Below are positions 1 to 8,528 of a stretch of DNA of 64,000 nt, one piece after another. A program made the translations under genes and the position numbers. The notes under the pieces were generated by a model, which was given only the letters and a program-made list of their open reading frames with translations, searched no databases and was not told the DNA's origin. Numbering within the stretch: position 1 is the stretch's first letter; every line of letters starts with the position of its first letter. Location: assembly GCF_009696275.1 (NCBI RefSeq), contig NZ_VUMI01000015.1:46236-110235 (forward strand), read 5' to 3'. The DNA is from Eisenbergiella porci. GTDB taxonomy: Bacteria; Bacillota; Clostridia; Lachnospirales; Lachnospiraceae.

Positions 1-2
1 TC

Positions 3-353
3 CTCCAGCATGTGCCTTTTGCCGCGGAGAAGCTGGTGAGGGAGGCTGCCCAGGTATGGAAGAATCCAGTTTCGCTGGGAATGGGGGCGGCGGGAGGCAT
101 TTACCCGAATGAAGCATCCCTGGAATATATGAAGCTTGTACTGGGAGACACAAGCCCGGTAAAGGCTGTCCTGGCCGGACATATCCATATGAGGGAGACG
201 GATGTGGTGGCGGAAAACAGCGGAATTGTCCAGTATACGGCGCCGCCGGGGTATCTGGGGCAGGCAATTCTGCTTACGGTTACCGGGGATGCGCCGGAAG
301 CCATTCGGGAACCCGCCGCGCAGGAGGAAACTGCTGCGGATTACCTGCAATGA
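3..353 (+). CDS. Metallophosphoesterase, C-terminal part (5' end outside window)
   Basis: The reading frame is open from the window edge, so only the last ~116 residues are seen. The GHIHM motif (near 178-192) is the GHxH metal-ligand motif of calcineurin-like phosphoesterases, and the residues before it (HVPF near the edge) fit the N/H-containing blocks of the same fold. Such proteins hydrolyse phosphomonoesters or diesters with a two-metal centre; the substrate cannot be told from this fragment. The frame ends 85 bases before a strong hairpin. I am confident of the superfamily, not of the substrate. Confidence 0.8.
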   Translation, partial: LQHVPFAAEKLVREAAQVWKNPVSLGMGAAGGIYPNEASLEYMKLVLGDTSPVKAVLAGHIHMRETDVVAENSGIVQYTAPPGYLGQAILLTVTGDAPEAIREPAAQEETAADYLQ

Positions 354-430
354 TGCATTGCAAAAATGAGCAAAAGGTCCGGAAGGCCGGCACAGTAAGT
401 GCGCCGCCTGCCGGGCTTTTAAAAAGCAAT

Positions 431-459
431 AAAAAAACCGGAACGAATAACCGTTCCGG
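431..459 (-). terminator. Intrinsic terminator of tRNA-Leu(CAG)
   Basis: An 8-bp perfect stem CCGGAACG/CGTTCCGG (438-445 with 452-459) is followed on the minus strand by seven T residues (431-437). On the plus strand it also ends in CTTTT, so it may serve the phosphoesterase gene too. Confidence 0.8.
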
Positions 460-470
460 CTTTTAAGCAG

Positions 471-554
471 TGCAGGAAAAGAGACTTGAACTCTCATGGT
501 ATTGCTACCACACGGACCTGAACCGTGCGCGTCTGCCAATTCCGCCATTCCTGC
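471..554 (-). tRNA. tRNA-Leu (anticodon CAG)
   Basis: An 84-nt cloverleaf can be folded: acceptor GCAGGAA/TTCCTGC, a D arm with GGCAGAC, anticodon stem CACGG/CCGTG around loop TTCAGGT (anticodon CAG, reading CUG), a class II long variable arm and a T arm with GTTCAAGTC. CCA is not encoded. A near-identical copy lies in opposite orientation at 11085-11168; the two differ at one base in the variable arm (GCAAT against GTAAT). Confidence 0.95.
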
Positions 555-566
555 GCGACAAAATAT

Positions 567-595
567 ATTTTATATGATCTGAGATAAAATGTCAA
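567..595 (-). promoter_or_regulatory. Promoter of tRNA-Leu(CAG)
   Basis: On the minus strand TTGACA (590-595), a 17-bp spacer and TAAAAT (567-572) lie just upstream of the tRNA. The same promoter is kept in the second tRNA copy. Confidence 0.8.
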
Positions 596-639
596 TACAT
601 AATTCTTATATTTTTATAGAAAAAATAAAATTTTATAGA

Positions 640-668
640 TTGTCATAAGCTCTTTAACCTGATATAAC
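640..668 (+). promoter_or_regulatory. Candidate promoter of the alpha-mannosidase gene
   Basis: TTGTCA (640-645), a 17-bp spacer and TATAAC (663-668) lie about 110 bp upstream of the preferred start codon. Confidence 0.5.
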
Positions 669-777
669 AAAAGCATACCCTGCCGATTATTTCACTGAAA
701 AGGGGAGAGGGGTAATGCTGTCTGTCATGAAAGGACGGCAGCTGGAAAATTATCAGAGAAAGCAAAGGAGCTTAAAA

Positions 778-3700
778 ATGAAGGTCATGCATTCTGAATG
801 GAGCGGCCGGATCCGGCATTGGATAAGGACGCTGAAGGACGATTTTTACGAACCGCTGGGAGAGTTCCGGTGGGAAGGTCACAGGACGATGGAGCACATC
901 AGTCCTGAGCAGGCGCTGGGGCTTGCGTTTGAGCAGGTACAGCCGGGATTCACATGGGGGAATACTTATGAATACTGCTGGTTCAGAAGCCGGATAGAGC
1001 TTCCTGGCCGGGCGGAGGGGAAAAGGATTGTAATGAATCTGAAGCCGGGCGGAGAATCCACCCTGTTCGTCAATGGACGTTCCTTCGGCGCCTACAGGGC
1101 TGACTGGGTATCCGAACCCCATCATTACATGGAAGACAATACACTGACACGGTCGGGAAAAGCCGGAGAGAGCTACGAGGTGCTCATGGAGACCTATGCG
1201 GGGCATTATTATCCCGAATGCCCTGACGGAGGCTGCGCAACCGGCCCCGTGCTTCCTGGTTCCTTTACGGATCCATTGACGGAAGGGGCAAGAAGGACGC
1301 TGGGAGTATGCACCTACGGCATCTGGGATGAGGATGCCTACCAGCTGTACATGGACGTGGATACACTTGTCAAGCTGCTGGAAACTCTGGATGAGACCTC
1401 CCTGCGTGCGGCAAAAATCGCAAAGGCGCTGGAGCAGTTCACCCTGATTGTGGATTTTGAACAGGACAAGGAAAAAAGAACGGAAAGCTACCGGGCTGCC
1501 AGAGAAGCGCTGAAACCGGCGATGGAAGCTGTTAACGGTTCGACCATGCCTGTTTTTTACGCGGTGGGAAACGCCCATCTGGATCTGGCATGGCTGTGGC
1601 CCATGGCGGAAACCCACAGGAAAACCGAGCGTACCTTTGCGGCACAGCTCCGTCTTCTGGAGGAATATCCGGAATATAAATTCATCCAGAGCCAGCCGGC
1701 CTCCTATGAAATGTGCAGAAAATATTATCCGGAGCTGTTTGAACGGATTAAGGAAGCGATCCGCGCAGGACAGTGGATTGCGGACGGCGCCATGTGGGTG
1801 GAGCCGGATACCAACATGACCAGCGGCGAGTCTCTGGTCAGACAGCTGATTCATGGAAAACGTTATTATAAGGAAGAACTGGGTGTGGACAGCCAGGTCC
1901 TCTGGCTGCCGGATACCTTTGGCTACACGGCGGCCCTTCCTCAGATTCTGCGCGGCTGCGGCGTAAAATACCTGGTTACCCAGAAGATTTTCTGGTCCTA
2001 TAATGAAGGGGATCAGTTCCCTTATCACTATTTTACATGGGAAGGCATGGACGGCTCCCGCGTGGATTCCTTCCTGCCCACCAGCTACACCTACCGCACG
2101 GACCCGAAAGAAATCAACCAGGTATGGAAAAACAGGACGCAGATCCAGGATCTGGATGCATTCCTCCTGCCCTTCGGCTACGGGGACGGAGGCGGCGGCC
2201 CGTCCAGGGATTACGTGGAATATGCACTGCGCCAGAAGGACCTGGAGGGCGGCGTGAAGGTGAAAATGGAAGGCCCCAGGGAATTCTTTGAGGAAATGCA
2301 GGAGCAGGGAGGCCCCGCCAACACCTATGTGGGAGAGCTTTATTTCAGCGCCCACCGCGGAACCTATACCTCCCAGGCCATGGTAAAGAAGAACAACAGA
2401 AGATGCGAGCTTGCATTGCGTGAAATGGAAATGTGGAGCTGCCTGGCGGCATCCAGGGGCTGGGAATATCCCCTTGAGAAAGCGGATACGCTGTGGAAAC
2501 AGCTGCTCCTGCATCAGTTCCACGACATCCTTCCCGGCTCCTCCATCGCGAGGGTTTATGTGGAGGCGGAAGAGGCCTTTACAGAGATCCTTAAGGGCGC
2601 TGCGGACATTACCCAAAATGCAGCGAAGGCAGTTCTTAACGGCAGCGAAGACGCGGTTACGGTATTCAACTCCCTGAGCTTCGGCAGGAAAGCGCTGGTA
2701 ACGCTTCCGGAGGCCTTTGCAACGGGTGCAGAAACGGCAGACGGCCGTAAGGTGCCTGTCCAGGTGATGGACGGAACGGTAAAGGCTCTGGTTGAACTTC
2801 CTTCCTGCGGCGCTGTTGCCCTGATTCCAGCCACGCAGCCTGCGGAACCGGAATACATAGCGGCTGTAACAGAAGAGAACCCTGCGGCGTCCGTTACAGA
2901 AACAGAAGACGGCTTCCTGATGGAAAATACGCAAATCAGGGCCTGCGTAAACAGCCGCGGCGAGGTGATCTCCTTTATCCTTAAGGAATCCGGCAGGGAG
3001 TTTGCGGCAGAACCCATGAACCGTTTCCACCTGTATAAGGATGTCCCCCGCCTTTTTGACGCCTGGGATATTGATTCCAACTACCGTGAACAGGAAGTGG
3101 AAGCCGCTGTGGACGTGAAGGTGGAAATCCAGTCCCAGGGCCTGGAAGCCATCCTGAAGGTGACCGGCCGTATCAGCGAATCCTCTTATACACAGTATAT
3201 CCGCCTGGCTGCGAATAGCAGAAGGCTGGTATTCGATACCGAGGTGGACTGGAAGGAGCTTCACCGTCTGTGGAAAACCGCATTCCCCGTACAGGTATAT
3301 GCGGAAAACGGCATCAATGAAATGCAGTTTGGTTACGTGGAAAGACCTGCCCACCGTTCCAAAGCCTATGACAAGGATCGCTTTGAAGTCTGCAACCACC
3401 GCTACAGCGCGCTATGTGACGGCTCCCACGGGGCGGCAGTCCTGAACGACTGCAAGTATGGTATCAGCATGAACGGAAACAGCCTGGAGCTGACGCTGCT
3501 GCGTGCGCCTTCCGCGCCGGAAATGCGCGCGGACAACAGAGTACATCAGTTTACCTATGCATTTACCGCCTGGGAAGGCTCCTTTACGGACTGCGATGTG
3601 GTGCGCCAGGGTTATGAGCTGAATGTCCCCGCGCTGACCATGCCCGGAGCCTGCGAGAGCTTCAGCCTGGCATCCATCGATAAGGAAAACATTATTCTGG

Positions 3701-3933
3701 ATACCATGAAGCCTGCGGAGGACGGAAGCGGCGATATTATCCTCAGACTTTATGAATCCAAGAAAGCGGCGGTTACGGCAAGAGTTCATGTAGAACTGGA
3801 AGGCTGCCGCGCTTACCTGTGCGATATGCTGGAAAATGTGCAGGAAGAGGCTGTGATGGAAAACGGCGACATGCTGATGGATTTCAGGGCCTTTGAGGTG
3901 AAGACCGTAAGACTTAAAAGAGCAGGGAAATAA
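778..3933 (+). CDS. Alpha-mannosidase, glycoside hydrolase family 38
   Basis: This large cytosolic exo-mannosidase removes terminal alpha-mannose residues from host or yeast glycans. An N-terminal all-beta region precedes the GH38 catalytic barrel: NAHLDLAWLW gives the metal ligands H267 and D269, and LPDTFGY holds the catalytic nucleophile D379. A helical mid-domain and a long beta-sandwich C-terminal half follow, as in bacterial family members of ~1,050 residues. An upstream in-frame ATG at 715 also has a purine-rich leader, but ATG 778 sits 8 bases after AGGAG and starts where the family usually begins (HSEW near the N-terminus), so I prefer it. The gene is monocistronic, ends at a hairpin, and lies inside the tRNA-bounded segment. 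A long antisense frame across it is a codon-composition shadow. Confidence 0.93.
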   Translation: MKVMHSEWSGRIRHWIRTLKDDFYEPLGEFRWEGHRTMEHISPEQALGLAFEQVQPGFTWGNTYEYCWFRSRIELPGRAEGKRIVMNLKPGGESTLFVNGRSFGAYRADWVSEPHHYMEDNTLTRSGKAGESYEVLMETYAGHYYPECPDGGCATGPVLPGSFTDPLTEGARRTLGVCTYGIWDEDAYQLYMDVDTLVKLLETLDETSLRAAKIAKALEQFTLIVDFEQDKEKRTESYRAAREALKPAMEAVNGSTMPVFYAVGNAHLDLAWLWPMAETHRKTERTFAAQLRLLEEYPEYKFIQSQPASYEMCRKYYPELFERIKEAIRAGQWIADGAMWVEPDTNMTSGESLVRQLIHGKRYYKEELGVDSQVLWLPDTFGYTAALPQILRGCGVKYLVTQKIFWSYNEGDQFPYHYFTWEGMDGSRVDSFLPTSYTYRTDPKEINQVWKNRTQIQDLDAFLLPFGYGDGGGGPSRDYVEYALRQKDLEGGVKVKMEGPREFFEEMQEQGGPANTYVGELYFSAHRGTYTSQAMVKKNNRRCELALREMEMWSCLAASRGWEYPLEKADTLWKQLLLHQFHDILPGSSIARVYVEAEEAFTEILKGAADITQNAAKAVLNGSEDAVTVFNSLSFGRKALVTLPEAFATGAETADGRKVPVQVMDGTVKALVELPSCGAVALIPATQPAEPEYIAAVTEENPAASVTETEDGFLMENTQIRACVNSRGEVISFILKESGREFAAEPMNRFHLYKDVPRLFDAWDIDSNYREQEVEAAVDVKVEIQSQGLEAILKVTGRISESSYTQYIRLAANSRRLVFDTEVDWKELHRLWKTAFPVQVYAENGINEMQFGYVERPAHRSKAYDKDRFEVCNHRYSALCDGSHGAAVLNDCKYGISMNGNSLELTLLRAPSAPEMRADNRVHQFTYAFTAWEGSFTDCDVVRQGYELNVPALTMPGACESFSLASIDKENIILDTMKPAEDGSGDIILRLYESKKAAVTARVHVELEGCRAYLCDMLENVQEEAVMENGDMLMDFRAFEVKTVRLKRAGK

Positions 3934-3945
3934 AGTGCTATAGAG

Positions 3946-3992
3946 AAGAACCGAACGCGGCGGCCAGCTGGACCCCACGCTCGGTTCTTTCT
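3946..3992 (+). terminator. Terminator after alpha-mannosidase
   Basis: The stem AAGAACCGA/TCGGTTCTT (3946-3954 with 3981-3989) is followed by a T-rich run just past the mannosidase stop codon. Confidence 0.65.
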
Positions 3993-4128
3993 ACTGGTGG
4001 TTTTTCTGTGCATTCAGAAGTCTGTCCTGTGGGACATTTGGTATCCGGCCCATCCGCTTGACAGCCATGTGGAAAAACTGAAATAGCATGCTTTTCGCTG
4101 GCCTAAATGCATAGACAATATGATTATG

Positions 4129-4989
4129 TTATAACTTCATAGGCAAAGAAATATGAATACTTAATCCATGTGGAATTGTATCTGCAAATTGGATTATTCC
4201 CTGATGTGCTTTCACAATTTGCATCACGATTTTAAGCCCCAGCCCATGTTCTGTTTCTCCCGTCTGTTTTTGCGTACTGGAAATATCTTTGCCGCTGTTC
4301 AATGCGTTTAATTGCGGCTCACTTATCCCATATCCATTGTCTGCCACAGAAAATGTACACATTGCATCACAACTTCCCACTGACACCTGTATTGTGCATC
4401 CATCAGGATTATGAACGATACAGTTTCGTATCAGATTATTCAGCATCCGACTAAGTAAAGCCTGATCCCCGACAATCGAGAGGTTTTTACCGGGATTATC
4501 TTCCGACAACTCCAATTCATAAAGTTCTGATATTCCGTCATTCAATATTTCACTCACAACCTGACGGGCTAACTCTACCGGATCAATCTTTTGTTTCTGC
4601 AGGGGCTGTATGGAGTATTCCAGTTTTGTTGTCAAATTCAAATCTGCTACCAGGTTTTTTAATTTCTCACTGTACCTTCGGATAATCCCTGCCTGCTTTC
4701 TGGTAGCTTCCGGTAAAGATACCGTGTCCTCAATTTCACTTGCATATCCTAAAACAATGGAAAGAGGTGTTCGTATATCATGGGAAATCCCCCGAATCCA
4801 CTCTGCACGTGTGTTGTCCTTTTTCAGCAGGTAATCCCCGGCTTTATTCAAACTGGCGCTGATTTCTGCCAACTCCCCGCTTTCTTCCAGGCAGACAGGA
4901 TTTCCGGCGGAGAGATGCCGTATGTCGTTCAAAATCGGCACCATAGCTTTTTCCACCCGATGAGCATTCCGGATAAAAAGATACAGCAT
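4129..4989 (-). CDS. Sensor histidine kinase, cytoplasmic half (split gene)
   Basis: This is the catalytic half of a membrane sensor kinase. It begins in the second membrane helix, passes a HAMP-like linker and carries the HisKA motif ISHDIRTPL with phospho-acceptor H70 (numbered in this frame). The HATPase boxes follow: N box around NLIRNCIVH, G1 DNGYG and G2 near HGLGL. The upstream half lies in another frame and ends with TAATG, overlapping this ATG, in a run of seven T. One more T would fuse the halves into one ~455-residue kinase with a continuous second membrane helix. Either the kinase is frameshifted (mutation, slippage or sequencing error) or the halves are translationally coupled. 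It partners the regulator at 5492-6187. Confidence 0.85.
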   Translation of the reverse strand: MLYLFIRNAHRVEKAMVPILNDIRHLSAGNPVCLEESGELAEISASLNKAGDYLLKKDNTRAEWIRGISHDIRTPLSIVLGYASEIEDTVSLPEATRKQAGIIRRYSEKLKNLVADLNLTTKLEYSIQPLQKQKIDPVELARQVVSEILNDGISELYELELSEDNPGKNLSIVGDQALLSRMLNNLIRNCIVHNPDGCTIQVSVGSCDAMCTFSVADNGYGISEPQLNALNSGKDISSTQKQTGETEHGLGLKIVMQIVKAHQGIIQFADTIPHGLSIHISLPMKL

Positions 4990-5495
4990 TAAAAAAAGTT
5001 AATACTGATAGCGGCCAATAGTCCAAACGCTATCGGCCCAACATACTGAGTTTTGATTGAAATGTAGTAATTCACTATGTCTTCCTGTGGAAAACCAACT
5101 ACCAAAAGGCTATCCTGTCTGTTCCAAATGTTGACCGGATAATCGTTTAGATACCAACGACTGAACATGGCGACGTCCATAGATGAATAATGACGCGGCA
5201 GTTCTTCCGGCAGTTTTTCCTCCCAAACGACCATGCCATCCCCGTCTAAAATCATAGCCCAGGCATTTGCCTTATTTAGCATTTCTGTTACCTGTCCATC
5301 TCCCACAAATTGCCCATCTTCCAACACAATATGATTTGAAAGATTTTCAATAGGAAAATTTGAGTCTGCTACATTCTCCAAATAAGCAACTGCCAGATAC
5401 GAACCTACTAAAAGAATATTAACAACCAGAAAAAAGACCACAATACCAATCGCAGAAAAGACATAGCGTCGGAAAAACCGTTCTGATACGTTCAA
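4989..5495 (-). CDS. Sensor histidine kinase, N-terminal membrane/sensor half (split gene)
   Basis: This is the input half of the split kinase: a short cytosolic N-terminus, one membrane helix (residues ~14-38), an extracellular domain of ~105 residues, and the start of the second membrane helix, which is cut off at the stop codon TAA inside the poly-T tract. The start codon overlaps the stop of the response regulator by four bases (ATGA), so the order regulator, sensor half, kinase half is one operon. It has no catalytic residues, and alone it could not signal. Confidence 0.8.
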   Translation of the reverse strand: MNVSERFFRRYVFSAIGIVVFFLVVNILLVGSYLAVAYLENVADSNFPIENLSNHIVLEDGQFVGDGQVTEMLNKANAWAMILDGDGMVVWEEKLPEELPRHYSSMDVAMFSRWYLNDYPVNIWNRQDSLLVVGFPQEDIVNYYISIKTQYVGPIAFGLLAAISINFF

Positions 5496-6187
5496 GTCTG
5501 TACCCCCTTTATATTCAGACGATACCCGATTCCTTTGATCGTCACAAGGGCAACTGGCTTTGAGGGATTTTCTTCAATCTTTTCTCTCAAATGCCGGATG
5601 TGAGTTGCCAATGTACTTTCATATCCCTGCCAGAAGTCGCCGCAAATGGCCTGACATAATGCGCCGGCAGTAACTATCCGGCCTGCGTTTTCATACAACT
5701 TTTCAAAAAGCTGAAACTCTTTGGCAGTCAATGTAATAACTTCCTCATTACGCTGAACTATTGCTTTTTCCAGATCAACAACGGCAGTGTCAAAGAACAC
5801 CTTACGTTCTTTCTCAGGATAAACCCGATTTAATACGGCCTGCACACGAAGCAGCAATTCTTTAGGCAAGAATGGTTTAAGGAGATAATCGTCAGCACCA
5901 TTTTCAAAGCCTGTAAATTTGTCCTCTGCTTCACCGTGGGCGGTTAGCATAAGGACAGGGACTTTGCTTACCTTTCGTATTTCCCTCAATGTGGTAAAAC
6001 CGTCCATCCTCGGCATCATAACATCAAGAATCACCATATCCGGTTGTTTTTCTTTGCATATTTTTAATGCAGCTTCACCAGAGACTGCCGTCAACACCTG
6101 TGTAAATCCTGCCCTCTCAAAAATGGACTTCACCATTTCCAATAGCTCGGCTTCATCGTCCGCTATAAGAATCATTCTGTCATTCAT
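5492..6187 (-). CDS. OmpR/PhoB-family response regulator
   Basis: A receiver domain (residues 1-~120) has acidic residues D10/D11, phospho-acceptor D55 in VILDVMMPRMDG, T in MLTAHG and K in LLKPF. The C-terminal winged helix carries LTAKEF and the recognition region STLATHIRHLREKIE, ending in IKGIGYRL. It is cotranscribed with the split kinase that follows. Four phased repeats about 75 bp upstream, in front of the divergent ABC transporter remnant, are its likely binding site. The arrangement resembles two-component systems that control antibiotic- or peptide-efflux ABC transporters. Confidence 0.93.
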   Translation of the reverse strand: MNDRMILIADDEAELLEMVKSIFERAGFTQVLTAVSGEAALKICKEKQPDMVILDVMMPRMDGFTTLREIRKVSKVPVLMLTAHGEAEDKFTGFENGADDYLLKPFLPKELLLRVQAVLNRVYPEKERKVFFDTAVVDLEKAIVQRNEEVITLTAKEFQLFEKLYENAGRIVTAGALCQAICGDFWQGYESTLATHIRHLREKIEENPSKPVALVTIKGIGYRLNIKGVQT

Positions 6188-6259
6188 AAAGCGCCACCTT
6201 TTCTTTACTGCTCTAATTATACCGTAAGATAGGCTGATTGCCTATTCTGGCATAGAAAT

Positions 6260-6314
6260 CTCAAAGTAAACTCAAGGTTGGCTTAAAGTTATCTCAAAGT
6301 TGGTGTGCTATGCT
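6260..6314 (+). promoter_or_regulatory. Four 11-bp-phased direct repeats plus -10 element: operator/promoter for the ABC transporter remnant
   Basis: The octamer CTCAAAGT or a one-base variant begins at 6260, 6271, 6282 and 6293, exactly 11 bp apart, one helical turn. A TATGCT -10 element lies at 6309-6314, so the -35 position falls within the repeats. This is the classic layout for activation by an OmpR-family regulator, and the regulator gene is divergent and adjacent. A start codon with an AAGGAGG-like site follows at 6347. Confidence 0.75.
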
Positions 6315-6346
6315 GATTGCGAAACCAAAAAGGAGGCGCAAGCTAT

Positions 6347-6480
6347 ATGAATGATTACATTATTGAAACGCATAATCTGACGAAAAAATACGAAAATCAG
6401 TGGACTTGGCTCTTACCATTATCATTGTGGCGGGCACCCTGCCCATTTACGTCCTAATGGTGTATGTCCATATTCCGGCG
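6347..6480 (+). pseudogene. ABC transporter remnant: ATPase N-terminus joined to a permease scrap
   Basis: A good ribosome binding site (AAGGAGG) precedes ATG 6347 and 18 codons resembling the start of an ABC ATPase (ETHNLTKKY). The frame then breaks before the Walker A motif. From 6400, in another frame, comes a hydrophobic stretch (LALTIIIVAGTLPIYVL) like a membrane segment of an ABC-2 permease. A large deletion has therefore removed nearly the whole transporter while leaving its promoter and first codons. Confidence 0.6.
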
Positions 6481-7082
6481 CTTCTGCAGCGACATCCTCA
6501 TCAAGCAAGAACATTCAGAAGACGGCTGTCCAGGATTCTGATGCCGCACTTAGGGCAAAATACAAAAGTGTCACAGATGATTTCAGCAATAAAAAGAAAA
6601 GTGGATATTTCAGGAATGATGTGCTGGCTATTATAAATCAATTTATAGCTGCTGATCCAAATGCTGCCGACGCATATATGCTTTCTTTAATGACTTCTGA
6701 AGAAAAAACAGATTTATTACCGCTCAATACCCAGGCAAAATCCGATATTTCCGATGGATTGATAGTACTGAGAGCATATGAGGTATTTTTAAATCAGGTG
6801 GTTGCACAGGAGCAAGCGCAAGCAACATTACAGCAGCAAACGACGGAAACACCGCCAGCAGCACTGCAACAGGAAAATACCAGCCAAGATGATCTGCTTT
6901 ATAAATTGGTTTCCCAAACGCAGGCAAAATTAAATGAGCTGGGTTTTTATACAGGCGCAATAGATGGCATATTCGATAATGAAACACAGCAGGCATTAAT
7001 TAATTTCCAAACGGCTTATGGGCTTATAATCGATGGGACTATTAATGAACAAGTTGTCGCAGCGTTGGGAATACAAATATAG
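6471..7082 (+). pseudogene. Peptidoglycan-binding-domain protein, N-terminus lost
   Basis: The frame stays open upstream through a Ser/Ala-rich stretch into the permease scrap, so the original start and export signal are missing. A GTG at 6621 could start a 153-residue product. The body has a helical region (residues ~1-60 from GTG), a Gln/Thr-rich linker, and a C-terminal PG_binding_1 domain (KLNELGFYTG, DGIFDNETQQAL, FQ...YGL, DGT) of the kind that anchors exported proteins to the cell wall. Without a signal peptide it should be non-functional in the wall. Confidence 0.65.
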
Positions 7083-7128
7083 TTAAAATTTAAAGATACA
7101 AAGTAGTGTGAAGTTAGAGCGGGGGTGA

Positions 7129-7446
7129 GAAAATTATACTTTTATAGGTTGGTGTGGTCTGGATGGAGAAACTGTAGGCAAGCTGCACATTTTTTACTCG
7201 ATTGATAAAGCTTTCAGAAATAAGGGATATGCTACACAATGTGCTGAAAAACTCTTATCGTACGCTTTTGATGTAGCACAGGTGCCCTTTGTCAATGGAG
7301 GTTGCGATAAGAATAACATAGCATCATATCGGGTGATGGAAAAAATAGGTATGATTAAAGATTGTTATGATGAGAACGGTGATCCTTTGTTCTTTATTAG
7401 CAAAGAAATGTATCAAGAAATTTCAAATAATATAAACTGTCTGTAA
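7129..7446 (+). pseudogene. GNAT acetyltransferase fragment (5'-truncated)
   Basis: A stop lies just before 7129 and there is no start codon. The ~105 residues match the second half of a RimJ/RimL-like GNAT: a beta-strand with IGWCGLDG, an acetyl-CoA-loop remnant (FRNKGYATQ), then NIASYRVMEKIGM, the usual C-terminal helix signature. The N-terminal substrate half is gone. Confidence 0.65.
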
Positions 7447-7818
7447 ATTATACCTCTTTATTATATCTGCTTTCGCTAGAAATAAGTTGTGTATATCTAA
7501 TGAAAAAACATAAACAAGCTGAAACAAAAAAATGATATGGTCAGTATCCTATTTTTATGTATTAATTATTGGACCTTATAAAAAGGTTAATACTGAGATT
7601 AACTATAGCCATAGCCAGGTGCTGTGTTTTCCTGGCCAGGCCTTTAAAAAAGTTATTGTTCAGGAGAAAAAAGAGACAGTGCTTGTGGTCTATGACTTAT
7701 AAGGCTGTCTCTTTGTATTTTTTTCTGTGTCTGATTGGTGTCCCGGCGACCGCAAAACAGTGGATAAAAACGATGTATGAGTCCTGCAGCAAAATTACTG
7801 CGGGCTCTGCCCGGATAC
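7447..7818. other. Intergenic stretch without a convincing gene
   Basis: This is AT-rich. A 91-codon frame at 7569-7844 has no ribosome binding site and runs across a terminator hairpin, so I do not call it. The only clear structure is the hairpin at 7670-7714. Confidence 0.5.
7670..7725 (+). terminator. Hairpin with T-rich tail
   Basis: A 10-bp perfect stem AAAGAGACAG/CTGTCTCTTT (7670-7679 with 7705-7714) is followed by GTATTTTTTTC. Confidence 0.6.
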
Positions 7819-8241
7819 CTATAGCTCAAAAGTATAATGCATAATTTCGTCCGCAAGCAACTCCATATAATCCTTCTTTTGCCGTGCTGTGCCGACGCAG
7901 AGTATGTCCCTTGAGACTCTGTCGGTAATCATGTAAAGCATTCTGGCCCTGATATAAAAATCCTCCTGTCTATCCGGATACCGCTTTTTTAAGAAATTTT
8001 CCATCATGGAGATTAGACATTCTTCTGTTTCAGAAAGGATGGACCGTATCCGTTCACTTTCTTTGGCAATCACTGCAGAATCCTCAAAAAACTTATTTGT
8101 GCCATATAAACGTTCCAGAAGCTGTTTTAAATAAGTCAGCAGAAATTCCCTGCAGTACGTATTATGCTGGATAAGTGAAGTTGGCCGGAGATTTCTGATA
8201 AATATGGTGTTGTTACCTGTCTTGACGAAAAACAGTTGGAT
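7819..8241 (-). pseudogene. TetR-family regulator, C-terminal ligand domain only
   Basis: The open frame runs from 8241 to 7819. It begins inside the ligand-binding domain (IRNLRPTSLIQHN, then YCREFLLTYLKQLLE), which is typical of the helices after the DNA-binding domain of small TetR regulators. The helix-turn-helix is absent; a stop codon sits just upstream. An internal GTG at 8073 gives an 84-residue frame but has no ribosome binding site. It is a remnant. Confidence 0.55.
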
Positions 8242-8444
8242 TTATTTCCTGTGATCCGACAAAACGCCCGGACTATGTTAAAAATGGACATAATGGAATA
8301 CGTATTGATTATAAAGGAAAAGGCTTTGGAAAGAAGCAGCTCCGGGAGTCAGTTAAAGTAAGGTATTCCTCACATACGTATTTGAAAAAATGTGTGGAAG
8401 GAATAGACATCGGCCTTCAGGGAAAAATACATGATAATCAATAA
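8226..8444 (+). pseudogene. Unrecognised C-terminal gene fragment
   Basis: The 72-codon open stretch has no start codon and ends at TAA 8442. It is basic and Gly/Lys-rich (GIRIDYKGKGFGKKQLRE) and looks like real coding sequence, but I do not recognise the family. It overlaps the truncated end of the TetR fragment, which marks a rearrangement junction near 8230-8245. Confidence 0.35.
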
Positions 8445-8528
8445 CTAAAATTAAAGTTCTACCTTTATTGTGACTTATACATAAATATGATAATATATTA
8501 GTATAAGTTACAAATAAGGGAGAGAAGG

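Larger units (their letters stand above)
471..600. repeat. Left copy of ~130-bp inverted repeat containing tRNA-Leu(CAG)
   Basis: The reverse complement of 471-600 matches 11039-11168 with about three differences. The match covers the tRNA and about 46 bp of its promoter. The two copies bracket 10.4 kb and could recombine to invert it. Confidence 0.85.

Noticed and set aside
772..3399. An 875-codon frame antisense to the alpha-mannosidase
   Set aside because: It mirrors the codon structure of the GH38 gene, has no ribosome binding site and no recognisable domain.
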